Positions 26,618 through 35,951 of a stretch of 64,000 nucleotides of DNA are shown piece after piece. The stretch's first letter is position 1; each line of letters begins with the position of its first letter. The position numbers and the translations under genes are program-made. Source of the DNA: Vibrio sp. SCSIO 43137 (GTDB lineage: Bacteria > Pseudomonadota > Gammaproteobacteria > Enterobacterales > Vibrionaceae). The stretch lies in the NCBI RefSeq assembly GCF_028201475.1, contig NZ_CP116383.1, positions 124,001 to 188,000 on the forward strand, written 5' to 3'. Below the pieces are notes generated by a model, which searched no databases, was not told the origin of the DNA, and saw only the letters and a list, made by a program, of their open reading frames with translations.

Positions 26618-27975
26618 TGAACATTGTAGTTGTAGGTAGGAACCCAGAAGGTTCATATTCCGGTGGTAGGTATCATGCATGGATTTTAGCTGAGGCCATA
26701 GCTAAGAACCATAAGCTTATATATTTTTCTAATGCAAAACCTATATTCGCTAATGATTTTGTCACTTATAAAGACCATAAGAATGTAGATTTGCGAATTA
26801 TAGATGATCAATTTTACGACTTACGATGCGAAGAAGATATTGATATAGTATTTTTCATTCCTGGTATGGATGCAGATAATACTTTTTATAAGAACACAAT
26901 TAAATTCGCCAGTAAAAAAAAGGCTCATTTAGTACTTATTAATTTTGAGTCTCCAAATTGGTTTAACAAATATTCAGTAATCCAAAGAAATGAATCTCTC
27001 TGGGATAATTGGGTAATGATGTCTAGGTATAGCTCTTGTATCTTGTCTAGTAGTAAAGAAGGAATGAAATACGCGAAACTATTTTATAAGAATATACCAC
27101 AGTCATCGGTTTTTGAATTCTGTTATCCATCTATTAATTCTCAAGTTGCTGATCAAGTTTACTTTGATGATGAAATAAAAAAAGAAAAAAGAATTATAAT
27201 GACAGCTCGATTTACTTTGTCGGATCACAAGGGAAGTTACAATATTCCCGATCTATTTTGCGAGGAAATGAGGGGACATTCATTCATTTTGATTTTGGGT
27301 TCAGGTGATGTGCCTTCAGACATCAAGTCAGAGATAGAAAACAAGGCACAAGAGTTTGGTATAAATGTTGAGTATAAACGTACGCTGGATGACAAAAATA
27401 AGTTCATCGAGATAAAGCGGGCTAAGTTGGTACTTTTTCCGTCTTTTTTCGAAGGTTTTGGCTACCCTCCAATCGAAGCACAATATCTTAATACAGCGTG
27501 TGTAGCGTTTAGAATTCCGGTAATAGAGGAAACATCGCCCAGAATTGATATGGTTAAATTAGGTGATTGGTCCAAATTCAAACGTGAAATAGCTGTAGCT
27601 TTAGAAAGAGAAGAACAGGATTATCATAGTGATATTTCAGAGATCGCATCGTTTGACTCAATGGTTGGAAATATAGATCGTGTAATTCGTAAAGTTTCTA
27701 CATTACCACTTCCAAAAGAGCTTAATGATACATCCTCTATTAAGGTTGCCCCGAGACATGTGGTCGAAACATCCACAGCACTAAAAGAAAAATGTAAAAA
27801 TATTTTAGGTGAAAAGCAATATGTTTTACTTAGAAATGAATACCAAAAGTTCAAATCTGGTGATCTTGATTTACTATCATTTCTTTTCAAAGTGTTTAAA
27901 GCAATACTAAAAACGTTATTGCCGGAGAACGCGTATCGGAAATTAACTAAAATCTATCATAAAATAAAAGGTTGA
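26617..27975 (+). CDS. GT4-family glycosyltransferase
   Basis: The 452-residue protein starts with a GT-B acceptor loop GRNPEGSYSGGRYHAWILAEAI and carries the donor motif LVLFPSFFEGFGYPPIEAQYLNTACVAF near residue 271 (E-x7-E). An extra C-terminal tail of about 80 residues, rich in Lys and aromatic residues, may bind the membrane. It shares one base with the preceding gene and sits ten bases before another transferase. Confidence 0.8.
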   Translation: MNIVVVGRNPEGSYSGGRYHAWILAEAIAKNHKLIYFSNAKPIFANDFVTYKDHKNVDLRIIDDQFYDLRCEEDIDIVFFIPGMDADNTFYKNTIKFASKKKAHLVLINFESPNWFNKYSVIQRNESLWDNWVMMSRYSSCILSSSKEGMKYAKLFYKNIPQSSVFEFCYPSINSQVADQVYFDDEIKKEKRIIMTARFTLSDHKGSYNIPDLFCEEMRGHSFILILGSGDVPSDIKSEIENKAQEFGINVEYKRTLDDKNKFIEIKRAKLVLFPSFFEGFGYPPIEAQYLNTACVAFRIPVIEETSPRIDMVKLGDWSKFKREIAVALEREEQDYHSDISEIASFDSMVGNIDRVIRKVSTLPLPKELNDTSSIKVAPRHVVETSTALKEKCKNILGEKQYVLLRNEYQKFKSGDLDLLSFLFKVFKAILKTLLPENAYRKLTKIYHKIKG

Positions 27976-27985
27976 GCTTTAAAAT

Positions 27986-29203
27986 ATGAAAAAAATACTG
28001 TTTCTTACTATAGTTCCACCTTTTCCGAACGATCAAGGCAACAGAGTCTATACTTTAAGTATTATGGATTACTTCGTCTCTCAGGGTTTCCAAGTTGATG
28101 CGCTTTTTCAAACCGGTTACGACCGAAGAATGGTAGATGACCATTTTGGAGATAAAGTTAAAGTATATAATGTTAAACCTAAAGACTATCCCTCAAAAGA
28201 AAAATACCAAAATAGACAAGAAATAAAGAAACTTCTAAATGCTAAATATTTTCAGGGATATAACGAGGATATTAGGCGAGAGATATTTTACGCGGCAAAT
28301 CATTTTCATCCTTTCGAATACATTAGTGATGATATGGTTTTGCAATCTAAAAAATTGCTTGAAGATAATGATTATGAATATATAGTTTGTAATTATATTT
28401 ATACGTTAAGGGTTGTCAAAGAGCTGAAAGAGGCTTGCGGCGAAGCTAAGTCTATCGTTGTCACACATGACGCGTTGTCAACTATTGATTATCAAGCTTA
28501 TGAGTACGATATTGATACCTCTTATCGAGCTTGTAGTCCATCAATAGAAGCGAACTGTTTGAACTATGCGGATAAGGTTCTTGCAATATCACAAAGTGAA
28601 TTCGATTACTTTGAAGGAATCGGAGTAAAAAACACTGTTTTATGTGAGTACAACGCATTCGATTTTTTCCAAGATAATATTGTTAGTAAAGCTAATTTTA
28701 ATAATAAAGTTATCTTTATCGCTGCAAGTGGAAATAACTTGAACAAGTTGGGCTTTGAGCAGTTTTTAAGTAGAGTGTGGCCATCGATATACCACTTGGA
28801 CAATGAGATTAGAATGATTGTTTGTGGTACAATATGTGACCACTTCAAAGGCGACTATTTAAATGTTGAATTTAAGGGAAGAGTCGAAAACTCTGAATTA
28901 AACAACCTAATGGCACAAGCTTCTATAACTATCAATCCGGCCTTTTTAGGAACTGGCCTTAAGATTAAATCTGTCGAGTCAATGTGTGTTGGTTTACCGA
29001 TGGTCACTTTTGAAGAAGGTGTGGATGGATTGCAAGAATATAATAATCAAGCGTTTTTAATTGCAAATGACTGGTTGGATTTTGGTCAAAAGATACTTAG
29101 GTTGATGAACGATAAACACCTTTGGGAGCGTTTACATGATTGTGCTGTAGATCTTTCTAAAAGTAGATTTACTGGAAAAGAGGTATTTAAGAGTCTTCTG
29201 TAA
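27986..29203 (+). CDS. GT4-like glycosyltransferase
   Basis: This 405-residue GT-B protein opens with KKILFLTIVPPFPNDQGNRVYTLSIMDYF. It has IRMIVCGTICDHF and GRVENSELNNLMAQASITINPAFLGTGLKIKSVESMCVGLPMV near residue 300, the donor-binding region with the GTGLKIK phosphate loop and Glu. It is the last gene of the tightly packed block that starts at 20480. A 311-base gap follows. Confidence 0.75.
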   Translation: MKKILFLTIVPPFPNDQGNRVYTLSIMDYFVSQGFQVDALFQTGYDRRMVDDHFGDKVKVYNVKPKDYPSKEKYQNRQEIKKLLNAKYFQGYNEDIRREIFYAANHFHPFEYISDDMVLQSKKLLEDNDYEYIVCNYIYTLRVVKELKEACGEAKSIVVTHDALSTIDYQAYEYDIDTSYRACSPSIEANCLNYADKVLAISQSEFDYFEGIGVKNTVLCEYNAFDFFQDNIVSKANFNNKVIFIAASGNNLNKLGFEQFLSRVWPSIYHLDNEIRMIVCGTICDHFKGDYLNVEFKGRVENSELNNLMAQASITINPAFLGTGLKIKSVESMCVGLPMVTFEEGVDGLQEYNNQAFLIANDWLDFGQKILRLMNDKHLWERLHDCAVDLSKSRFTGKEVFKSLL

Positions 29204-29217
29204 CTTTGATTAAGCTA

Positions 29218-29388
29218 AATGGTGCGCTTTTGATGTTGATTACAGATTGTAACCAAGAACTAATATTCCAGATTTCAACAAAAAGATATCACAATGTCGG
29301 ACTCTTCTATCTAAGTTATGTACTTTTTAGTGATCTTATTGTTAGTTTTGAGTGTTATTAGAGTTATGTGTAGATGAAGCGCACCATT
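29218..29388. repeat. 171-bp segment bounded by 12-bp perfect inverted repeats (MITE-like)
   Basis: AATGGTGCGCTT at 29218-29229 is repeated as its exact complement at 29377-29388. The 147 bases between have no open frame. The pair sits in the only long gap of the + strand operon, between two functional modules. It may be a small non-autonomous element or a very long hairpin. I see no convincing target duplication. The rest of the gap up to 29514 shows nothing recognisable. Confidence 0.45.
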
Positions 29389-29502
29389 AGTGAGCATTGT
29401 TTGATCCCTCAGCCTGTTTCGGCGCACGTTATTGCCATTTGTTAGGTTTAATGATTATAAATTTACATGTCTGGCCGAACAACATGGGGTGTATTTAAGT
29501 AG

Positions 29503-30549
<1,047 letters not shown>

Positions 30550-30574
30550 TTTTAGTTGTTAGTTTATAAGATTG

Positions 30575-30606
30575 ATGGCAGCAGTTTATCTGTTGCCATT
30601 TTTTTT
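30575..30606 (+). terminator. Rho-independent terminator between gmd and rmd
   Basis: ATGGCAGCA and TGTTGCCAT form a 9-bp stem with one G-U pair around a 7-base loop, followed by eight T. It lies 25 bases after the gmd stop and just upstream of rmd. In an ops/RfaH operon such a signal may be read through. Confidence 0.75.
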
Positions 30607-30619
30607 GGGGATGATGGAT

Positions 30620-31504
30620 ATGAAGAAAGTTTTGTTGACGGGTGTGGATGGTTTTACGGGCAAGTATGTAGAACAGGAATTAATCTCAAGAGGTTATTCT
30701 GTCGTCGGGCTTGTTTATCGAAATGCCAATCAAGACCAAGTGGCTTGTGACCTCACGGATCGTGAGGCGGTGATAGCGTGTTTGGAACAAGTGCAACCCA
30801 ACTATATAATCCACCTAGCTGCGCTGTCCTTTGTTGGTCACGCTGATCAAAAAGCGTTTTATGATGTCAATGTGTTCGGAGCCTTGAACCTTCTTGAAGC
30901 AGCAAAAGAACTTAGGCTTCAATTCGAAAAAGTCGTTTTTGCTAGCAGTGCAAATATTTATGGGAATCCTGAAGATGTAGAATTTATCTCGGAGGCTGTC
31001 TCGCCCTCGCCTGTCAATCATTATGCCATGAGTAAGTTAGCTATGGAGCATATGGCGAAACTGTGGTTTAGCGAGTATCCGATGATCATCACTCGGCCAT
31101 TTAACTATACTGGTCCCGGTCAAGCGGAACATTTCTTGATCCCTAAAATCGTTTCTCATTTTAAGAGAAATGCTACTGAAATTGAGTTAGGTAACACTGA
31201 TGTGTCTCGAGACTTTAGCGATGTTCGTGATATCGCTTTGGCCTACGCAAACCTATTAGATTCTGATGCTCAGTCTGAGATAGTTAATTTGTGTTCCGGG
31301 CAGGTGACGTCATTGCAGGCGATTATCTCTATGATGGAAGAAATCGCTGGCTATAAAATTGATGTACGAGTTAACCCTGATTTTGTTCGAACCAACGAAA
31401 TAAAAGTGCTAGGTGGTAATAATACGAAATTAATGTCATTAACCGGCAAAGCGCCTTCGATTGAGATCGAGAAGACTCTGGCTGATATGTATCATGCAGA
31501 CTAA
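30620..31504 (+). CDS. rmd: GDP-6-deoxy-D-lyxo-4-hexulose reductase, Rmd type
   Basis: I start at ATG 30620 with GGGG nine bases before. Codons further upstream in this frame run into the terminator stem and are unlikely to be translated. The roughly 294-residue reductase has KVLLTGVDGFTGKYVEQEL, NHYAMSKLAMEHM and RPFNYTGPGQAEHFLIPKIV. The block IELGNTDVSRDFSDVRDIALAY plus IVNLCSGQ follows the Pseudomonas Rmd pattern. It would make GDP-D-rhamnose. No perosamine or colitose aminotransferase is nearby, which supports this. A fucose-type synthase is not excluded. The 3' end overlaps the next gene. Confidence 0.82.
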   Translation: MKKVLLTGVDGFTGKYVEQELISRGYSVVGLVYRNANQDQVACDLTDREAVIACLEQVQPNYIIHLAALSFVGHADQKAFYDVNVFGALNLLEAAKELRLQFEKVVFASSANIYGNPEDVEFISEAVSPSPVNHYAMSKLAMEHMAKLWFSEYPMIITRPFNYTGPGQAEHFLIPKIVSHFKRNATEIELGNTDVSRDFSDVRDIALAYANLLDSDAQSEIVNLCSGQVTSLQAIISMMEEIAGYKIDVRVNPDFVRTNEIKVLGGNNTKLMSLTGKAPSIEIEKTLADMYHAD

Positions 31505-32690
31505 AGTTCTTATTAATCTATCTCCGATCAAACGACCGCTAACAGGTATTGGTTACTATACACTCAATATTGTTAAGGAGCTTTTGAATAGGTCAGTTGA
31601 TATAGTGTCAATTCACGATGGGCGTTATCTTAACTCAGAACAAACTGTAAAATTTATTCAAGACTTCGAATTAGCAGGTTTAGTGAACGCTAAGAGCGGT
31701 AGTGGATTAAAGCGTAAATTGGTGAACATTGTCCGGGGAATTCCGGGCAGTTATCAGTTGAAGAAACTATTGCTCACTATCAAGTTACGGCCAAAATTAA
31801 AGATGTTAGCTGAGAGTCAGTACGTCTATTTTGAACCCAGCTTCATACCTTTTGAGTATGCTGGGAAAACGGTGACTACAATACACGATTTGTCATTTGT
31901 TACTCACCCGGAGTTTCATCCTAGTAGTAGGGTTGAGTACTTACAGAGTAGTTTATCGAGCACTATCGCTCAGTCCGATCTCCTCGTTGTTGACTCAGAT
32001 TTTATTTTAGACGAACTCAACCAACATTACGCCGAGAGTATTGGCAAGACATCTTCATTATACCTTGGTGTTGATGAAGGGTTTGGACCTCAGAACACTG
32101 AGGGCTCTTCATCGTTGTTAGATAAACTAAATCTTCAAAACAAAACCTATATTCTCAGTGTTTGTACGTTAGAGCCGAGAAAGAACTTGACGAGATTAAT
32201 TGAAGCCTACAAATCGCTGCCTGCTCTTATTCGAGAACAATCGCCTTTGGTTTTAGTTGGGGATAGCGGTTGGAAAAATGAGGCAATGCTTGATTCGGCA
32301 AGATCACTTGTTGCTTCGGGACAAATCAAGTTTACAGGGTATGTATCTGACGGAGAGTTAAAGCAACTGTATGCGTCAGCAATGGTTTTCGCCTATCCCT
32401 CTCTATACGAAGGTTTTGGGCTACCAGTTGTCGAAGCTATGGCTTCTGGGACTCCAGTGCTTACATCCAACTGCGGGGCAACCAAAGAGGTAGCCAGTGA
32501 TGGCGCATTGTTGGTAGATCCTACATCTATAGAGGCAATCAGTTCTGGACTGCTTAAGTTAATAGAAAACCCTTTGCTACGAGAACAGCTTGTTGACAAG
32601 GGCAATATAAGAGTTGCTCAGTTTACCTGGAAAAACACCGCTGATAATTTACTCCAGACGATTGAGCGATTTGGCCAATGTCAACGGTAA
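31494..32690 (+). CDS. GT4-family glycosyltransferase (possible D-rhamnosyl/mannosyl transferase)
   Basis: The longer frame begins inside rmd; ATG 31494, eight bases before the rmd stop codon, gives a clean start MQTKVLINLSPIKRPLTGIGYYTLNIV. This 398-residue GT-B protein has TIHDLSFVTHPEFH near residue 124, SVCTLEPRKNLTRLIEAY near 218 and YPSLYEGFGLPVVEAMASGTPVLTSNCGA near 298. The pattern resembles WbpY/WbdB-type mannosyl- or rhamnosyltransferases, and the gene is joined to gmd-rmd, so GDP-D-rhamnose is the probable donor. It is the last intact gene before the IS graveyard. Confidence 0.82.
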   Translation: MQTKVLINLSPIKRPLTGIGYYTLNIVKELLNRSVDIVSIHDGRYLNSEQTVKFIQDFELAGLVNAKSGSGLKRKLVNIVRGIPGSYQLKKLLLTIKLRPKLKMLAESQYVYFEPSFIPFEYAGKTVTTIHDLSFVTHPEFHPSSRVEYLQSSLSSTIAQSDLLVVDSDFILDELNQHYAESIGKTSSLYLGVDEGFGPQNTEGSSSLLDKLNLQNKTYILSVCTLEPRKNLTRLIEAYKSLPALIREQSPLVLVGDSGWKNEAMLDSARSLVASGQIKFTGYVSDGELKQLYASAMVFAYPSLYEGFGLPVVEAMASGTPVLTSNCGATKEVASDGALLVDPTSIEAISSGLLKLIENPLLREQLVDKGNIRVAQFTWKNTADNLLQTIERFGQCQR

Positions 32691-32926
32691 TCGAAAACGG
32701 ATCTGTAAGACCCTGGAAATTGTGTGATTCATAGACATCCTTTGTAACGCAGCAATCAGGAATGGTTGGAAATATTTCAGCAGTACGAAGACAGCTCTCT
32801 TAACCAACGTGAGTTCTGCCGGCAGAATCAACTTAGCCCTTCAACCTTCTTTTCAAAACGGCGGTCGCTGAAACTGACCAAAGGTAATCAGCAAAGCGGA
32901 TTTGTACCCGAGTTTCCGCACCTAAT
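32691..32926. other. Non-coding junction between the last glycosyltransferase and the IS1634-like fragment
   Basis: No gene is supported here. The 236 bases hold stretches that look like IS ends, for example CACAATTTCC-type sequence on the minus strand around 32710-32730, but I cannot name the element. It probably contains the 3' border of the IS1634-like transposase fragment. Confidence 0.3.
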
Positions 32927-33405
32927 TCAGGAATAAATTGCTTCGTATAGTTTCCCAAATAAACTCAGCAACCTGGTTTGGTACTCTTGTATTCCGGTTA
33001 TGTATTTCTGCCCTCCAAACTCCAGAGTATCAATGCCTTCAAACTTCAGAAATACCCAGCGAGCTGTCGGTCTTGCCGTCGTTTTATTCTTCACCATGCT
33101 TGGGAAGAATTCCGGAACATCCGCTAATTCCTGACGAATTTTATGCTCAAGACTGGCGTAGACAAGAAGGCTCAACGTCATAATCATCAGCAAGGATTCA
33201 ATACGCTCCGGTTTTTTTAGAAATATAGAAGAAGTCAGAAACTCCGGACTTTTCAGAAAACGGAACCCTCGTTCTACTTTCTGCTGCGACTTGTAATGGG
33301 CAAGCAATGAGGTCATATCTAAATCACTGCTTTCAACATCATTCGTAGCCAGTATGAACATACCAACTTTAAGTTTAGCCAGGGCTACCTTATCAAGGTC
33401 TGTTC
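32927..33405 (-). pseudogene. C-terminal fragment of an IS1634-type (IS4-group) transposase
   Basis: About 160 residues match the end of a DDE transposase of the IS1634 kind: ASSLLAHYKSQQKVERGFRF-like SLLAHYKSQQKVERGFRFLK, SSIFLKKPERIESLLMIMTLSLLVYASLEHKIR and TARPTARWVFLKFEGID. The upstream two thirds, with the first catalytic Asp residues, are missing because the IS3 element begins at about 33406. No matching N-terminal part is seen beyond the right end of the IS3 element, so a deletion accompanied or followed the insertion. Confidence 0.75.
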
Positions 33406-34103
33406 TGGTCAACTCCAACCGGACACTTTCTTTAGAGAATTTTCATAGTTAACTGGCGACATATCATTGTTCGCCGAATGTAGCCTTTCGAGGTTGTAGT
33501 ACCTCATGTAGGCTGAAACATCTTTCTTCATATTCTCTCGAGTTGGCTGATGAACTTTAAACAGCCAATCATGCTTAAGACTCCCGAAGAATCGTTCAAC
33601 TACGGCATTATCCCAACACGCTCCAACATCACCCATGCTGGCTCGTATACCGTACCCTTGTAGTAGATGTCGGTATTTCTTGCTCGTATATTGCGAGCCT
33701 CTGTCACTGTGAAACACGAGTCCCTTGTCTGGTTGCCTTAAGTTATAGGCCTTCATCAGAGCCTTACCGACCAAGTCCGTCGTCATACGTCTATCAATAT
33801 GCCAGCCAACTATTCGTCGAGAGTACAAATCCATGACGATGGCCAAGTACATCTAACCTTCTCCAGTCTTAAGGTAGGTCACATCACCAGCCCAAACTTG
33901 GTTGGGAGCAACAGGGTTAAAGTTTTGGTTCAACAAATTGTCGGCGACGCTATCATTATGCTTGCGCTTCGTTGTAACCTTATATGCCACTCGCTGAGTA
34001 ACTTTCAAACCAAGCTTACTCATTATTGAGCGGACACCCCCCTCTGGCAGGATAGTTGTCACTGTTAAAATTTAACCAGTTAGGGGCGGTAACAGAGTAA
34101 AGA

Positions 34104-34604
34104 ATGGCTCGTTATTCCCAAGAAAGAAGAGAAGCAGTACTGAAGAAGTTGTTACCTCCGTACTCCCGGTCAGTGGCAGAAGTGGCGCTCGAAGAAGGAA
34201 TTCATGAAGCAACCCTGTACAATTGGCGAAAACAACTCAGAGAATCAGGAACCGTTGTGCCAAACAGTAATACTTCTTCCGAGCAGTGGTCAGCTCAAAC
34301 TAAATTGGCCGTTGTGGCAGAAACTTATTCCATGACAGAGAACGAACTAAGCCAGTACTGTCGTGAGAAAGGACTTTATCCCGAGCAGATTAAAGAGTGG
34401 CGCGGTGAGTGTATGCAAGGCTTCATGTCCAGTAAGGAACGAGAAGCCCAAGCGAAGAAACAAGCCAAAGAAGATAAAAGAGAAATCAAAGAGTTAAAGA
34501 AAGAACTCCGCCATAAAGAAAAAGCCTTAGCTGAAACTGCCGCCTTGCTGGTGCTGAGAAAAAAGCTGAGAGCCTTTTACGGGGAAGAACCAGAGGACGA
34601 TTAA
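34104..34604 (+). CDS. Transposase OrfA of the inner IS
   Basis: This 166-residue protein has an N-terminal helix-turn-helix (RREAVLKKLLPPYSRSVAEVALEEGIHEATLYNWRKQLRE) and a C-terminal charged coiled coil (EREAQAKKQAKEDKREIKELKKELRHKEKALAE), the typical DNA-binding and multimerisation layout of IS3 OrfA, but longer than the usual 90-110 residues. It is followed after 65 bases by orfB. Confidence 0.85.
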   Translation: MARYSQERREAVLKKLLPPYSRSVAEVALEEGIHEATLYNWRKQLRESGTVVPNSNTSSEQWSAQTKLAVVAETYSMTENELSQYCREKGLYPEQIKEWRGECMQGFMSSKEREAQAKKQAKEDKREIKELKKELRHKEKALAETAALLVLRKKLRAFYGEEPEDD

Positions 34605-34669
34605 CCTCGACCTATGAAAGGCAAAGCCTGATCACACTTATACACGAGGCTCGCCAAAGCGGCTGTAGG

Positions 34670-35638
34670 TTGGAAAACGCATGTCACGAAGTTGAGATAG
34701 ATCTCCGAACTTACCGCCGCTGGTATCAAGATGGAGAGGTTCAGGAAGATCAACGGCCGATAGCTCCGCGACCAGTGCCAGTTAACAAGCTCACAGAGCT
34801 AGAACGACAAGCCATCATCGATGTGAGCAACAACGCAGAGTACGCAAGTCTGCCACCGACTCAGATTGTACCAACGTTACTGGACAAAGGTGACTATATA
34901 GCTTCAGAGTCGAGCTTCTATCGCGTACTGAAAGCAGCAGGACAACTTAACCGCAGAGGACGCCAGCGTAGTCGACAAAAGGCATCTAGGCCAACGAGCT
35001 ACACCGCAACAGCTCCTAATCAGGTTTTTACTTGGGATATTACCTATCTCCCGTCAGGTGTCCGCGGGCAATATTATTATCTGTATGTGATAGAAGACAT
35101 CTACAGCAGAAAAATCGTAGGTTACGAGGTGCATGAACGTGAATGCGGAGAGCTGGCTTCGCAGTTATTACAACGTACGCTGATGCGTGAACAGTGCTTC
35201 AACCAGCCTCTGGTTCTGCACTCAGATAACGGTGGACCGATGAAGTCGTTTACGTTAAAAGCGAAAATGGAAGAGCTGGGGATCACACCTTCTTATAGCC
35301 GTCCAAGAGTCAGTGATGATAATCCTTATGTGGAATCGCTGTTCCGTACGCTTAAGTATGTGCCAAGCTGGCCGTCTGGCGGTTTTAATAGTCTTGAAGC
35401 AAGCCGTGTGTGGGTAGAGACCTTCGCTAACTGGTACAACACGGAACATAAGCACAGCCGATTAAACTATGTGACCCCATCGGAGCGTCACAACGGTAAA
35501 GATATGGAAATCTTGAAGCATCGTGAAAGAGTGTTGATGGAACACCGAAGGCAAAAGCCAGAACGCTGGTCACGGAATATCAGGAACTGTGAACCGATCG
35601 GAGAAGTTCATCTGAACCCAGAAAAAGAAGTTGCTTGA
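34670..35638 (+). CDS. Transposase OrfB (DDE/rve) of the inner IS
   Basis: The start is set by the open frame; translation probably begins upstream or by frameshift from orfA. The rve core is intact: NQVFTWDITYLPSG (first Asp), LVLHSDNGGPMKS (second Asp) and SDDNPYVESLFRTLKY (Glu), then FANWYNTEHKHSRLNYVTPSERH. With both ends present, this copy may still be functional. Confidence 0.85.
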   Translation: MENACHEVEIDLRTYRRWYQDGEVQEDQRPIAPRPVPVNKLTELERQAIIDVSNNAEYASLPPTQIVPTLLDKGDYIASESSFYRVLKAAGQLNRRGRQRSRQKASRPTSYTATAPNQVFTWDITYLPSGVRGQYYYLYVIEDIYSRKIVGYEVHERECGELASQLLQRTLMREQCFNQPLVLHSDNGGPMKSFTLKAKMEELGITPSYSRPRVSDDNPYVESLFRTLKYVPSWPSGGFNSLEASRVWVETFANWYNTEHKHSRLNYVTPSERHNGKDMEILKHRERVLMEHRRQKPERWSRNIRNCEPIGEVHLNPEKEVA

Positions 35639-35951
35639 AAACTAAGCAAATAGTGACAACTATCTTGAAAAACGCCGACACGGTGGCGCCCAACGATAAA
35701 GCCTTCTGCACGAAGCTTCTTCGTCATTTCTCGACTTCCAAGGCTCGCTCGGCTTTTCCCGAAGAGCTCTTTGACTCGGCGATAAAGGTTTAAGGTTTCC
35801 GCTGTAATCAGCCTTGCTGGCCGCTGGAGCCAATCATAATAGGCTGAACGGCTTACTTTCATTACCTTGCAGAGCTGGGTAGTCGGGTATCGAGATGACT
35901 CGGCTCGAATGAAGTTAAACTTTACTTCATTTCTTTCGCGAAGAAGGCCGA

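Larger units (their letters stand above)
34038..35676 (+). mobile_element. Inner insertion sequence (IS3-like, two ORFs) with 5-bp target repeat
   Basis: The element is flanked by GACAC at 34033-34037 and 35677-35681. Both ends carry GATAGTTGTCACT about 14-17 bases in, as inverted repeats. Inside are orfA (34104-34604) and orfB (34670-35638) on the plus strand, opposite to the host element. Taking it out restores the host reading frame exactly. A related right end appears again near 40280. Family assignment to IS3 is from the OrfB DDE motifs; the group is uncertain. Confidence 0.85.
33409..35950 (-). pseudogene. IS3 orfB (DDE transposase), interrupted and with an amber codon
   Basis: The N-terminal piece (near 35862, starting KVSRSAYYDWLQRPARLITAE) runs to FIVGRHRV, where another IS sits. 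The reading resumes at RSIMSKLGLKV near 34032 and continues into APNQVWAGDVTYLKTGEG, then a TAG at 33853-33855, then MYLAIVMDLYSRRIVGWH and HSDRGSQY, VVERFFGSLK to 33409. At the TAG, Trp (TGG) is expected from the family pattern. The joined frame across the inner insertion reads FIVGRHRV-RSIMSKLG without a gap, as in normal IS3 OrfB. Confidence 0.88.

Noticed and set aside
30572..30619. Earlier TTG start for rmd
   Set aside because: Those codons form the stem and T-run of a terminator and encode a poor hydrophobic stretch; GGGG before ATG 30620 is a better start.
34084..34092. GGCGGTAAC inside the inner IS, and at 45198, similar to the ops core
   Set aside because: The core ops needs GGCGGTAG; these have AAC after GGCGGT. 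One is IS sequence and the other is the arm of a terminator palindrome.
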